DNA of 64,000 bases from Lepus europaeus (taxonomy: Eukaryota; Chordata; Mammalia; Lagomorpha; Leporidae), in the NCBI RefSeq assembly GCF_033115175.1, contig NC_084831.1:11814540-11878539 (forward strand). The letters run 5' to 3'. The notes under the pieces are model-generated. The model was not told where the DNA came from. It worked only from the letters and a program-made list of their open reading frames with translations, and did not search any database. Position numbers and translations under genes: made by a program. Below, one piece after another: positions 32,440 to 42,365 of this stretch. How positions within the stretch are numbered: the stretch's first letter is position 1; every line of letters starts with the position of its first letter.

Positions 32440-32580
32440 TGTCAGTCCTTTGTGGCAGTCTTAGGAAATACGTGTGGCTTCTGTCTTCAGTTTACGGACG
32501 AGGTGGCCCAGGAACAGAGAGGCTGAGTAATTTGTCTGAAGTCACACAGCTGGTGATGGGCAGAACCTGACCCTGGAGCC
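32440..32580 (-). repeat. MIR relic
   Basis: AGTTTACGGACGAGGTGGCC, then CTGAGTAATTTGTCTGAAG and TCACACAGCTGGTGATGG. Confidence 0.7.
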
Positions 32581-33011
32581 CCCCACCCCCAGCCCTGCTG
32601 TTGATCCCTGGCAAACTGGTTGGGCCGAGCACGAGTCCCTGCTCCGGCAAGTTAGCGGACAGGTCCTGTGGGGTCCCAGCACCCTCATTCCCTGCTTTGG
32701 GACCCCCCAGCATGGCCCAACCCCTTCAGCAGCATCCCAGAGCCGCGGAGCTGCAGTGGGCCACGCCCCTTGCTCATCACATCACAGCCACTCGGGGCGG
32801 GGCCTGGTCAAGTCCAGACCCCAGCTTCCTGGCTACCTTCTCTTTTTGCTACTCCAGGACCTCAGCGGGGTTGTTGGTAGGGGGCCCAGGGGCTTGGTCC
32901 TCGTCCTGCTTCCTTCTCCAACCAGCAGGAGAGCTTGGGCAGCCTTTACCCCAGGCCTCAGGTGCCTTTTTGTAAGATGGATACATTAACAGTCTGGGTT
33001 TCCTACTGCTC
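32581..33011. other. intron 1, nothing recognised
   Basis: No supported feature. Confidence 0.45.
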
Positions 33012-33345
33012 TTTTTAAAAATATTTTATTTTATTTATTTGGAAGATAGAGTTACAGACAGAGAGGTGGAGAGACAGAGAGAGGGGTCTTCCGTTTGCTG
33101 GTTCAATCCCCAAGTGGCTGCAACGGCCGGAGCTGGGCTGATCTGCAGCCAGGAGCCAGGAGCTTCTTCCGGGTCTCCCACGCAGCTGCAGGGGCCCAAG
33201 GACTTGGGTCATCTTCTACTGCCTTTTCAGGCCACAGCAGAGAGTTGGATAGGAAGAGGAGCAGCGGGGACTTGAACCAGCACCCATGTGGGATGCCGGT
33301 GCCACAGGCAGAGGCTTAGCCTGCTATGCCACAGCGCTGGCCCCG
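33012..33345 (-). repeat. CSINE, full length
   Basis: CTTTTTAAAAATATTTTATT through CACAGCGCTGGCCCC. Confidence 0.95.
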
Positions 33346-33349
33346 CCTC

Positions 33350-34430
33350 CTGTTTTTTTTTTTTATTATTATAAATTTATTAAAATGCATTACTATAAGG
33401 CTTGGGAATTACATGCATTGCTATGATTATAATTATCAACCTTAACATTACTAATCACACACACAAACCTCAGGTTTGTTAGGAGAGTTTGAACCGTTTA
33501 GTCCGAAAACAAAAGAGGGGCCTGTTGCTGTGGCATAGTGTGCAGGGTCTTAGTCCACCCGAACGAGGATGGACTGGGTCCGAAGAAAGCTAAGTGCGCC
33601 GCTCGCCCGTTCCCCAGCCTCCCGATCCGGGAGACAGTCAGACGCAGTGAGGAGTCAAGTCAAGCAAGCAAGAACTCCCCTCCTGTTCTAATTGTTCCTT
33701 GTCTTCCCGTGGGCCTGTGTCCCGATGAACCCACTTGGTGTCCTGGCTCGGCCGCCTCCACTCAGCACACTGGGAACGCGCTCATTGCCCTGCAGCTGGG
33801 CGAGACCCTCGCATCAGCCGATTTCCCACGAGAGCGTTGGAGTTCGCGTGCGCTGAGCTGACGACTGTATTGAGGGTGAAAGGCAGAAGGGCTGTACGGG
33901 GCCCTGCGCCGTCATCGGAAAGCCAGACACTCGGAAAACCGAGCCCCCGCGAGTCGGGAATCCCGCGGAAGCCGGGAGTGAGTTCGGGTTCCGGGTGTCT
34001 GCAGAGGCGATCGGTGCCGCTTTTCCTGCTTCCTGCCGCTGTTGCCCCGGGGGCGAGGGAGACTGAGCGGAGGGCCCTGTGCTGGGACCACAGCCGCCCT
34101 CCCAGCCCCTGGCACGCTGGGCCCGGTGTTGGCTCTGGGACGCTGTCTGGTCGTGGACTCGCCAGGGACGGGAGTTTTGCTCGCTCCGTGTTGGTGAGAG
34201 GACAGAGGGACGAGGAGCTTAGCCGGGTTTCCTAGGGTCAAGCCGTGGAGTCGCCGTCACACGAGAGCTCAGCCTAACAGGCGAGCGGCGTGGGTGCTTC
34301 CTGGGGGCTGATGCCGCACTCCGGCCCCACCGTGCCACGCAGAGCTCTCGGTAAAACCGGTTCTCCGGAGTGCCACGTGGGAAAATCCACCCAGTTTGTC
34401 CACCCTTGAGAAATGGTGGCAAGCATCAGG
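33350..34430 (-). other. unassigned CpG-dense block with a poly(T)-led edge
   Basis: The left edge is a T run followed by TTATTATTATAAATTTATTA. On the minus strand this reads as an A tail preceded by TTTTAATAAATTTA, a polyadenylation-signal-like AATAAA. From 33,550 to 34,380 CpG is much denser than in flanking intron. There is a C-repeat-like scrap (GGGGCCTGTTGCTGTGGCAT) at 33,516-33,545. I did not recognise a protein. Options are a minus-strand retroelement or LTR, or a second CpG island for ARHGEF10L. Confidence 0.4.
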
Positions 34431-34601
34431 TCTGGACACACTGGTGAGTCACGGGGAGGCGGGGAAGCCGGTGGGCAGGGCCGTGGCCATGCCGGAGCGC
34501 AGCCAGGGAGGCAGGTGCAGGACCTGAGGGTGGGGTGACGGGCGTGAGGGGCTTCTGGGGTCATCCATTCCCAGACCTCCACCTCGCCTGTGGGACATCC
34601 T

Positions 34602-34690
34602 TGGCCTGTAGGGCTGTGCCCTGCCCTAGGCCTGGAGGGGCTGTGCCCTGCCCCAGGCCTGGAGGGGCTGTGCCCTGCCCTAGGCCACAG
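34602..34690. repeat. 33-bp tandem repeat, about 2.6 copies
   Basis: GGGCTGTGCCCTGCCCTAGG followed by CCTGGAG, repeated. Confidence 0.9.
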
Positions 34691-34995
34691 CGCCCACGGC
34701 ACCAGGCCCGGCCACGGCTGGCCACTCTCACGGGCACCACACCCCAGGCGCCTGTCGGGCCTGCCCTCCCTGCCGGGGTCAGTGGTGAGGATGGTGAGGG
34801 AGCCGGCTCGCCGAGTGCCGAGCGTGCACGCCCAGGGTCGGCCCTGCCCGAGCTGAACGGCTCTGGGTGAGGCGCGAACCCCCTCCGCCCCGCGGTTCTG
34901 CACCTGTGCCGGGATTTCAGTGGAGCCGCGAGCCGAGCCCCTGCGCCGTCTCCCCCTCAGTGCCGACTCACGTGTTTCAGGACCCGGTCTGCGGG
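34691..34995. other. intron 1, nothing recognised
   Basis: GC-rich. No gene or repeat recognised. Confidence 0.4.
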
Positions 34996-35014
34996 GCTGT
35001 TTAACCTTTTTTTC

Positions 35015-35303
35015 CTTCGAAGATTTTTTTTTTTTTTAAAGTGACAGATCTTAATATTTCAGTGGCAAAGAGACAGAATCTTCCATCTGCCGGCTCATTG
35101 CCCGAATGCCTGCAACAGCTGAAGCTGGTGAGGCGGAAGGCAGGAGCCTGGACGTGCGTCTGGGGCTCCTGTGTGTGGCAGGGACCCGCGGACCTGGGCC
35201 GTCACCTGCTGCCCCGCAGGCCTCACGTTAGCAGGAAGCTGGACTCGGAAGCGGAGCTGGGCCTGAAGCTGAGGCCCTGGCTGCCCCAAATGCCTGGCCC
35301 TGT
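35015..35303 (-). repeat. CSINE, diverged
   Basis: GAAGATTTTTTTTTTTTTTT, then CAGAATCTTCCATCTGCCGG and AATGCCTGGCCCTG. It is flanked by TTTAACCTTTT-like sequence on both sides. Confidence 0.85.
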
Positions 35304-35651
35304 CTAACCTTTTGAAAGTCAGAATTACACACACACACACACACAAACACAGAGAGAGAGATCGAGAGAGAGCGAGAGGTCTTCCATCTGCTGGTTCACT
35401 CCCCAGTTGGCCGCAGCGCCTGGAGCTGGGCCAATCCGGAGCCAGGAGCCAGGAGCTTCCTCCAGGTCTCCCACGTGGGGACAGGGGACCAAGGACCTGG
35501 GCCATTGTTTGCTGCTTTCCCAGGCCGTAGCAGAGAGCTGGATCGGAAGTGGAGCAGCTGGGACTGGAACTGGCGTCTGTATGGGATGCCGGCGCTTCAG
35601 GCCAGGGCGTTAACCTGCTGAGCCACAGCGCTGGCCCTCGTTTAACCTTTT
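35304..35651 (-). repeat. CSINE, full length, with (AC)n
   Basis: TTTTGAAAGTCAGAATTACA, (CA)n, through CACAGCGCTGGCCCTCG, and bounded by CTAACCTTTT and TTAACCTTTT. Confidence 0.95.
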
Positions 35652-35959
35652 AAACTCAGATACTGGCTGATGATGCTGGTTCAGGGGCCGCCCCTCGCCC
35701 CCCAGAGCCGGGCCAGTCAGCCCCGCCCCCCAGCTCAGCCTCCCCGCCTGTCTTCTGCCGCCTCCCGGTTTGGTGGAGGCAGCAGACGCCTTGTTGGGAG
35801 GGTCAGGCTGGTTAGCGGCGTTACCATGCCTCCGTGGGACCGTGACATTGTCGTCAGTGTCTTGGGAGGCGGCTCTGGAGGCCAGGAGGGTGGCGGAGCA
35901 GGGACAGAGCTGCCCGGGCAGTGTGGGGGGCCCGGGCACCTGCTTCTAACGTGGCCCAG

Positions 35960-36060
35960 GCACTCGCCCTTCCGTGGCCTTGGGCGGCGCCCTCTCTGGG
36001 CTCGGGTTCCTGTCTGTGAGGTGGGGGCTGGGCTTAGCGATTGCTCAGTGCCCTTTGGGG
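35960..36060 (+). repeat. MIR relic (weak)
   Basis: CGTGGCCTTGGGCGGCGCCC, then CTCGGGTTCCTGTCTGTGAG. Confidence 0.35.
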
Positions 36061-36224
36061 CTGGCATTCTGTGCCCTGAGCCGTGGAGGGGTAGGCACGT
36101 TTGCTGGGTTTCTCGGGGTCCTCCAGGACCCCTGCCCCCGTCAGGACCCCATCTCTCTCAGAAGGTCAGGTGTGTGTGAGGCTACGGGTACAGGTGAGTG
36201 GTCATAGCCCTGGGGGGCGGGGCC

Positions 36225-36410
36225 CTGAAGGCCGTAATCAGCGTGTGCCGGGATCACCCGGGCGGCTCACCAAGAATGCAGATTCTTGGGCCTCACCCAG
36301 GGGACACAGATGCTTGTAGGCTGGCATCAGGACCTCAGAATCTGCATTTTGCTTAGTCCTCTCCCGCTTCTCGGGGCTGCTGGAGACAGTGGTTCAAGGG
36401 CCACACGGGG
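36225..36410 (+). repeat. MER5A-like hAT DNA transposon relic
   Basis: GATCACCCGGGCGGCTCACC, then GAATGCAGATTCTTGGGCC and TCAGAATCTGCATTTTGC match the order of MER5A ('...gattctggggcctcaccc...gagaatctgcattt...'). Confidence 0.7.
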
Positions 36411-36519
36411 AAGGGGCTGCACATCACAGAGGAGGGAACGTGTGGGTGGGGAGGGGCCACGTGGGGCCCTGCTCCTAGCTGCGCCCGAGCAGCCGGCGAC
36501 ACCTCTTCCCCGCGTGCCA

Positions 36520-36665
36520 GTGTAGCCCGAGCTGACCGGATCCTGGCGTTGTCTGGGAGCCTTTGAACAAAATGCAAATTCTCGAGCCTCACCCTTCGGC
36601 CTCCTGAGCCTGGGCTGGGCCCCAGGCGAAGCTCCCCAGGTCATCTGCTGGCCTGTTGGTCCCTC
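36520..36665 (+). repeat. MER5A-like hAT DNA transposon relic, second copy
   Basis: GTTGTCTGGGAGCCTTTGAA, then AAAATGCAAATTCTCGAGCC and GAAGCTCCCCAGGTCATC. Confidence 0.65.
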
Positions 36666-37225
36666 ACTCAACAGATATCACACGGGGCTGGCGAGGGTGT
36701 GGCCTTGGCCCAGCGTAGGGCGCTCGGGGCCCTGCCGTAAGGCCAGGCACAGTGTCGGGGTCACGGCACTGCTGGGGGTGCCCGTCCAGCTTGGGCAAGC
36801 TTGCATCTGGACGAGGGCTGGGTCAGATTAAGTACGGGAGCCCTGGTGGACTCCAGGCTGAGGGAGGGCCCGGGTCACCACCTTTCCGCCCCTGGGGAGC
36901 CTTGTATGAAGCAAGGAGGTTTGTGTTTGCTCCTGGTGCTGGAAGCCCAGCTGTCGGGGGTGGCGGGAGGCCGGCAGCGGCGGGGCTCATGCGAGGGGTG
37001 ACTGCGGGCCAGCGCTGACGCAGGCCTTTGTGACCGGCTCTCTCCTAGGAACCGCCCTCCAAGGGCGCGTGCACAGTGACCTGAGGGTCCCTCACCGGGC
37101 CCACCTCCTAAAGGCACCATTGGGTTCTGTCTCATTACCTTAAGGCTTTGGGGTCCAGAAGTCTGCATGATTGGAGGAGCCGCATCCCGTGTAAACCACA
37201 GCGGGGCTGAGTCCCCCTGGGCGCC
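36666..37225. other. intron 1, nothing firm
   Basis: GGGCCCACCTCCTAAAGGCA near 37,100 resembles a scrap common in ancient L1/MaLR elements, but it is too short to assign. Confidence 0.35.
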
Positions 37226-37378
37226 TGTCATTTGCTCATTCACTTACTCACTTGTCCTCCCATCTGTCCATCTCCTCATCCATCCATCCGTCCATCTTCC
37301 CTCCTTCCCTCCCTCCCTCCCTCCCCCCCCCTTCCATCCTCTCCCTTCCCTCTCCCCATCTGTCTGTCGGTCCATCCC
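37226..37378. repeat. (CCAT)n/(CTTCC)n pyrimidine-rich microsatellite
   Basis: Runs of CCATC and CCTTCCCTCC with a C9 block. CCATCCATCCGTC recurs at 37,746 after a SINE, so the SINE probably landed in the microsatellite. Confidence 0.9.
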
Positions 37379-37727
37379 TTTTTTTCTTTCTTTTTTTTTT
37401 TTTTTTTTAAGATTTAGTTATTTATTTGAAAGGCAGAGATAAAAAAAGATAGTGAGACAGAGAGACATATCTTCCATCTGCTAGTTTACTCCCCAAATGG
37501 CTGCAACAGCCAGGGCTGGACCAGGCTGAAGCCAGGAGCCAGGAGCTTCTTCCAGGTCTCCCATTGGGTGCAGGGGCCCAAGCACTTGGGTCATCTTCCA
37601 CTGCTTTCCCAGGCGCATTGGCAGGGAGCTGGATCAGAAGAGGAACAGCCGGGAGTTGAACCAGCACCCGTATGGGATGCCGGCACTGCAGGCGGACGCT
37701 TAAGCTTCGGTACCACAGCGTCGCCCC
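37379..37727 (-). repeat. CSINE, full length, within the microsatellite
   Basis: T-rich start, AAGATTTAGTTATTTATTTG through CCACAGCGTCGCC, then a C18 run. Confidence 0.93.
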
Positions 37728-37754
37728 CCCCCCCCCCCCCCCGCCCCATCCATC

Positions 37755-37880
37755 CGTCATTTTTTGAATCTCTTCTTCAGTGTTCTGAGCGCTGCTGTGG
37801 GTACTGGAGCGAGGGAGGGGGGAGAGGGAGGAAGGCATTGTGCCTAACTCCAGGAACTCCATCTAGCAGGGGAGTGGAAG
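37755..37880 (-). repeat. L2 relic
   Basis: TTCTTCAGTGTTCTGAGCGC, then GTGGGTACTGGAGCGAGGG and CTCCATCTAGCAGGGGAGTG. Confidence 0.45.
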
Positions 37881-38369
37881 GCCGAGCAGAGACTCTGGCC
37901 TGGAGTGTCGGGTGCCCGGTGAGTGGTTGTCATGGAAGACACCTCTGGGTCCCCAAGTGCCGAGGGAGGTGGTGGGGGAATGGCCGCCAGGCCCCGAGGG
38001 GTGGGTCCTTGTCCTCCGGAGGGTGGGGCTGGGTGAGGGGCCTCCCTCTGCCCCCGTTGCTCAGGTTCCCCTCGTTTGTTTTCCCTGCACCCCCTCTATG
38101 CTGTAGGTCCTGCAGGCCAGTGTTGCCGGTGGGTGGGGAGGTGCAGGGTGATCAGTCGGAAAGGGCACCTGGGGGCCGCGCTGGGGAGTTGGCAGCAGGG
38201 TAGTGGCGCCGTCCCAGGGCTCCCTCAGCCGCCTCAGGGGCGACCCCCCAGTCCTCGCCCTTCCCTGCGGGGAGCCGTTGGGTTCCTGAGCGCCTGGCGG
38301 TCTCCGAGACGCCCTTCCAAGGCGGGGGCCCTCCTGGCTCTGGTGCGGGAGCAGAGCTGATGGGGTGGT

Positions 38370-38590
38370 GGTGGTGGAGGCACTGGTGGCTCAGAGCCTT
38401 GGCCTGGGGTCGGCTGCCTGCTTCCGATTCTTCTGCCACTCGTCGGCTGTGTGTCGTGGAGCGAGTGTCTCCACCTCTCTGTGTTTCCGTTCAGTTTCTC
38501 TGCTGGGGACGGTGATAGCCCCTACCTCATGTGGTGGTTTGGACAATTAAGAGAGCTAGCACTTGTCAAACACCCTGGAACGTGCAGCCC
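38370..38590 (+). repeat. MIR relic, long
   Basis: CTTCCGATTCTTCTGCCACT, TCGGCTGTGTGTCGTGG, TTCAGTTTCTCTGCTGGGG and TAATAGCCCC-like GTGATAGCCCCTACCTCATG, all in consensus order. Confidence 0.75.
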
Positions 38591-39514
38591 TGGGGGCAGC
38601 CGTGCTGCTGTGGATCCGTCCCTGGGATCCGTCCGCCCTCCTTCTCCTTCGTGTACCCATGCTTTTCTGTAGGAGAGACACCGTTAGGTGACAGGGACCC
38701 AGGCTGTTCTGTGCAGGTGCACCAGGGGTGGAGGGTTAGGCTGGTGCTGTTTAGTCTGCAGGGGTGGGGGGAGGGCGCCGTGTCCTCCCCAGCCAGCCTG
38801 GGTCTGGGTGCCCTGGAGAGCGTGGGGTTCCTGCACCTGCCCTGGGCTTTCCACCTGCCCTAACCCTGACTCGGCGTTCCTTCCTGTTTTGCGTGCTCGG
38901 GGCTGGCTGATTCAGGCATGCCCGCTGTGCTACAGGATTTGGGTCATAAGTAAGTAAATATTGACCTCATAAATTGAGCACCGAATGGAAACCTGTTTGG
39001 GCTGGCTGCTTGGGGGCTGTGGGTTCCGTAGTCCCCCCCCCCACCCCAGTCCCATCCCACTGCCCCCAGCTGATGGCCGGATCAGCAGGAGCGGCCTGCG
39101 TGGAGCCCCCCCGGGCGTCCTCTGTGTCTGTGTACAGCAGAGGAGGAAACTGAGGTGTCGCGAGGGCAGGAGTTCTGCATGGCCCGTGGCTGGCATCCAG
39201 GAACGCGTCCCGTGGAGGCCCTGCGCTTCTGCCGGAGCCCCCAGCCGTCTGCCGCCTGTCGGGTTGTCCCAGGCTGCTCTGTGGGCGCCTGAGCATTGCT
39301 TTCCAGCTGCACTCTGCGTGGCCCACGGATTCCCCTTTGTGGAGCTGGCCCGGCTGCTTGGGGGCCTCTGACGTGGCACCTGAGTGTGGTGCTGTGGGCT
39401 CTCCTGGGGCCTGGGCTGGAATTTGGGAGAAACCACACAGCCACGCAAGCATCATCTGTGGGCGACTGTGTGGGTGCCCTGCCATGGTCCCTGCCCCGTG
39501 GGAGCTGCCCCGTG
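38591..39514. other. intron 1, nothing recognised
   Basis: GC-rich. The minus-strand frames at 38,930-39,606 overlap each other and lack domains. Confidence 0.4.
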
Positions 39515-39661
39515 AGCGACAATGAGAATGCAGGCTCGCGGCCTCCAGGACTTGGGTTCGGATCCTGGATCTTACTGGCTGGGCGATCCTGGGTGGGTGC
39601 CTTCACCTCACCCAGCTTCAGGGGCTCCCTCTGAAAGGTGGGTCACCTGGGGCCGCTTCAG
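39515..39661 (+). repeat. MIR relic, running into the 29-bp array
   Basis: GACTTGGGTTCGGATCCTGG, TCTTACTGGCTGGGCGATCC and GGTGCCTTCACCTCACCC form an ordered MIR. Its expected 3' tail (cacatagtaggtgctcaat) coincides with the first repeat unit. Confidence 0.7.
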
Positions 39662-40430
39662 GGTGCACAGTGAGCTACTTGTACACAGTAGGTGCACAGT
39701 GAGCTGCTTGCACACAGTAGATGCTCAGTGAGCTGCTTGTACACAGTAGGTTCACAGTGGACTGCTTGCACACAGTAGATGCTCAGTGAGCTGCTTGTAC
39801 ACAGTAGGTGCACAGTGGACTGCTTGCACACAGTAGGTGCTTGGTAAGCTGCTTGTACACAGTAGGTGCACAGTGAGCTGCTTGCACACAGTAGATGCTC
39901 AGTGAGCTGCTTGTACACAGTAGGTTCACAGTGGACTGCTTGCACACAGAAGGTGCTTGGTAAGCTGCTTGTATACAGTAGGTGCACAGTGGACTACTTG
40001 TATACAGTAGGTGCACAGTGGACTGCTTGCACACAGAAGGTGCTTGGTAAGCTGCTTGTACACAGTAGGTGCACAGTGGACTGCTTGCACACAGAAGGTG
40101 CTTGGTAAGCTGCTTGTACACAGTAGGTGCACAGTGGACTGCTTGCACACAGTAGGTGCATGGTAAGCTGCTTGCACACAGTAGGTGCATGGTGGGCTGC
40201 TTGCACACAGTAGGTGCATGGTGGGCTGCTTGCACACAGTACGTGCTTGGTGAACTACTTGCCCACAGTAGGTGCACAGTGGACTACTTGTATACAGTAG
40301 GTGCACAGTGGACTGCTTGCACACAGTGGGTGCTTGGTGAGCTACTTGCACACAGTAGGTACTCAGTAGGCTGTCTGCACACAGTAGGTGCTGGGTGGAC
40401 TGCTCGCACACAGTAGGTGTTCGGTGGGCT
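39662..40430 (+). repeat. 29-bp minisatellite, about 26 copies, derived from a MIR tail
   Basis: The unit is GGTGCACAGTGAGCTGCTTG followed by CACACAGTA. Starts at 39,662, 39,691 and 39,720 fix the period at 29. From about 39,950 to 40,150 two unit types alternate (GGTGCTTGGTAAGCTGCTTG and GGTGCACAGTGGACTGCTTG) as a 58-bp dimer. Frames cycle every 87 bases and stay open on the minus strand, which explains the long cysteine-rich spurious frames there. Confidence 0.97.
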
Positions 40431-41029
40431 GGCTTCCCCTGGCCAGGCCCTCAGGTGCTGTCTTCTAGGCTGGGCACCTCCTGTGGTCTGGAAGGTGGAG
40501 ACGGGGCAGGAGGGGCTGCAGGGTGGGGGCTGGGGATAGGGCGGGGCCTGGCTGGGGGCAGGGGAGATGCTGGCTTTGGCTGCCCCCCCCAGCCTGCAGG
40601 GAGCCCTGTGGCTCTGAGAGACTTCCTCTTCCTGTGTCACAGGGAGGCAGCACCAGAGCTGGCGGTGCCAGTGCCCTGCCCAGCATTGGTGGGAACTGGT
40701 GGCAGGCCAGACCCTCACCTGAGGACCACCCGACCTGCATACGTCCAGCCTGGGCTAGCTCCTGGGGCTTGGCCTCTTGGGCCTGCCCTGGAGCCGGATC
40801 CAAAGAGAATATTCTGGGGCACGTGGCCTCCCGCCAGGAAGCCGTTTGTTTTCCTTTCTTTTACTTTTCCCTAATACGGTGTCCTGTGGCTCTCACCTCT
40901 CCTCCCCTGGGGCCTGGAGTGCTGGTGCCCTGCACCCCGGGCGGCTCCTGCATCTGCTCCCATGGGAGGAGGCTCCAGGGAGGCCGAGTGGAGGTGTCGC
41001 AGCTGTATGGACCTCAGGGCCGAAGCTTG
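40431..41029. other. intron 1, nothing recognised
   Basis: GC-rich. No exon seen. Confidence 0.4.
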
Positions 41030-41097
41030 GCTGGCTCCCGCCCTTGCTGCGTGGCCCTGGGCAGCTCACTGCCTCTCAGACCCTCCATTTTCTTTTA
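41030..41097 (+). repeat. MIR fragment
   Basis: TTGCTGCGTGGCCCTGGGCA, then CTCACTGCCTCTCAGACCC. Confidence 0.5.
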
Positions 41098-41463
41098 TCT
41101 TTTTTTTTTTTTTAAAGATTTATTTATTTATTTGAAAGGCAGAGTTACACAGAGAGAGAAGGAGAGGCAGAGAGAGAGAGAGAGGGAGGGAGGGAGTGAG
41201 GGAGGGAGGGAGAGGGAGAGAGGGAGGTCTTCTATCCGCTGATTCACTCCCCAATTGGTTGTAATGGCTGGAGCCACACTGATCCAAGCCAGGATCCAGG
41301 AGCTTCTTCCAGGTGCAGGGGTCCAAGCACTTGGGCCATCTTCTGCTGCTTTCCCAGTCCATAGCGGGGAGCGGATCGGAAGTGGAGCAGCCAGACGGGT
41401 ACCCATATGGGATTCTGGAGCCGCAGGTGGCAGCTTTGCCCAGTACGCCGCAGTGCCAGCCCC
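41098..41463 (-). repeat. CSINE with expanded (GAGG)n tract
   Basis: T-rich start, AAAGATTTATTTATTTATTT through CGCAGTGCCAGCCCC. A GAGGGAGGGAGTGAGGGAGG stretch is inserted at 41,180-41,228. Confidence 0.93.
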
Positions 41464-41479
41464 AGTGCCCGAGGTTTTA

Positions 41480-42242
41480 AGATGTAAACAGACAGAAGTA
41501 AAAAGGAGGGAATGCCCAACATGGGAAGCAGTCCACACAGCAGACTCATAGAATATCCATCGCTTAAAGTAACACTCTGACCTCAGAATCAGCCTTTAAG
41601 GCATTTAGATCTGGCTAAAAAGCCCATGAGAGCATTTCAGTCATGGAAAGCCAAGACACTGTGGCAAAAATATCCTACATGAAAGATCTCTGTGAATGAG
41701 ACCCCAGTGGAAAGAAGTGGCCATCAAAGAAGGAGGTGCCTTTCTCTGAAGGAGGAGAGAACTTCCACTTTGATTATGGCCTTGTCTACATAAGGTTGGA
41801 GTTTGTGAACTCAAGAGGCTTTCATAGCCTTGGCAGCTCATGACAAGAGCCTCGGTGATCATTGACGTCGTAAATAAGAGTGTCAATTGTTAAATCAACA
41901 ACAGGAGTCACTGTGCACTTACTCCCCATGTAGGACCTCTGTCCTTAATGAGTTGTACTATATGAGAATTAACTGCAAAACTTGTTCTCAAACAGTACTT
42001 TATACGTTGTGTGTGTGTGAGGGTGCAAACTGTTGAAATCTTTACTTAGTATAAAGTTGGTCTTCTGTATATAAACTTAATTAAAAATGATTTTTAAACA
42101 AGGATGGGAGAGGGAGTAGGAGATGGGACAGGAGTAAGGAAGGAGGGTGGGTATGGGGGGAAGAACCACTATATTCCTAAAGCTGTACCTGTGAAAATTG
42201 TATTCATTAAATAAAAACTCTAAAAAAAGAGAGATCTAAACA
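41480..42242 (+). mobile_element. L1 retrotransposon 3' end, 5'-truncated
   Basis: About 740 bp of AT-rich sequence is unlike its surroundings. It ends with GTATTCATTAAATAAAAACT and an A-rich tail, in the style of rabbit L1 3' regions (the GGGAGAGGGAGTAGGAGATG purine block and AAGCTGTACCTGTGAAAATT near the end). AGATGTAAACA (41,480-41,490) and AGATCTAAACA (42,232-42,242) form a target-site duplication with one mismatch. No intact reading frame remains. Confidence 0.8.
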
Positions 42243-42249
42243 CTGTAGT

Positions 42250-42365
42250 GGCTCAAGGCATGTGCCAGGTGGCCCAGTGGCTGGGGTTTCGTCCCTGCTC
42301 TGCCCCTGTGTGATCTTGAACTGTTGACCCGTGACCTCTCTGTGTGTCTGGCTCCTGATCTGCAG
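42250..42365 (+). repeat. MIR relic
   Basis: GGGTTTCGTCCCTGCTCTGC, then CCCTGTGTGATCTTGAACTG and GACCTCTCTGTGTGTCTGG. Confidence 0.65.

Noticed and set aside
39658-40411. Cysteine-rich repeat proteins of 70-164 codons on the - strand
   Set aside because: Products of the 29-bp array, which cycles through frames every 87 bases. Similar frames occur in several registers, so this is not coding.
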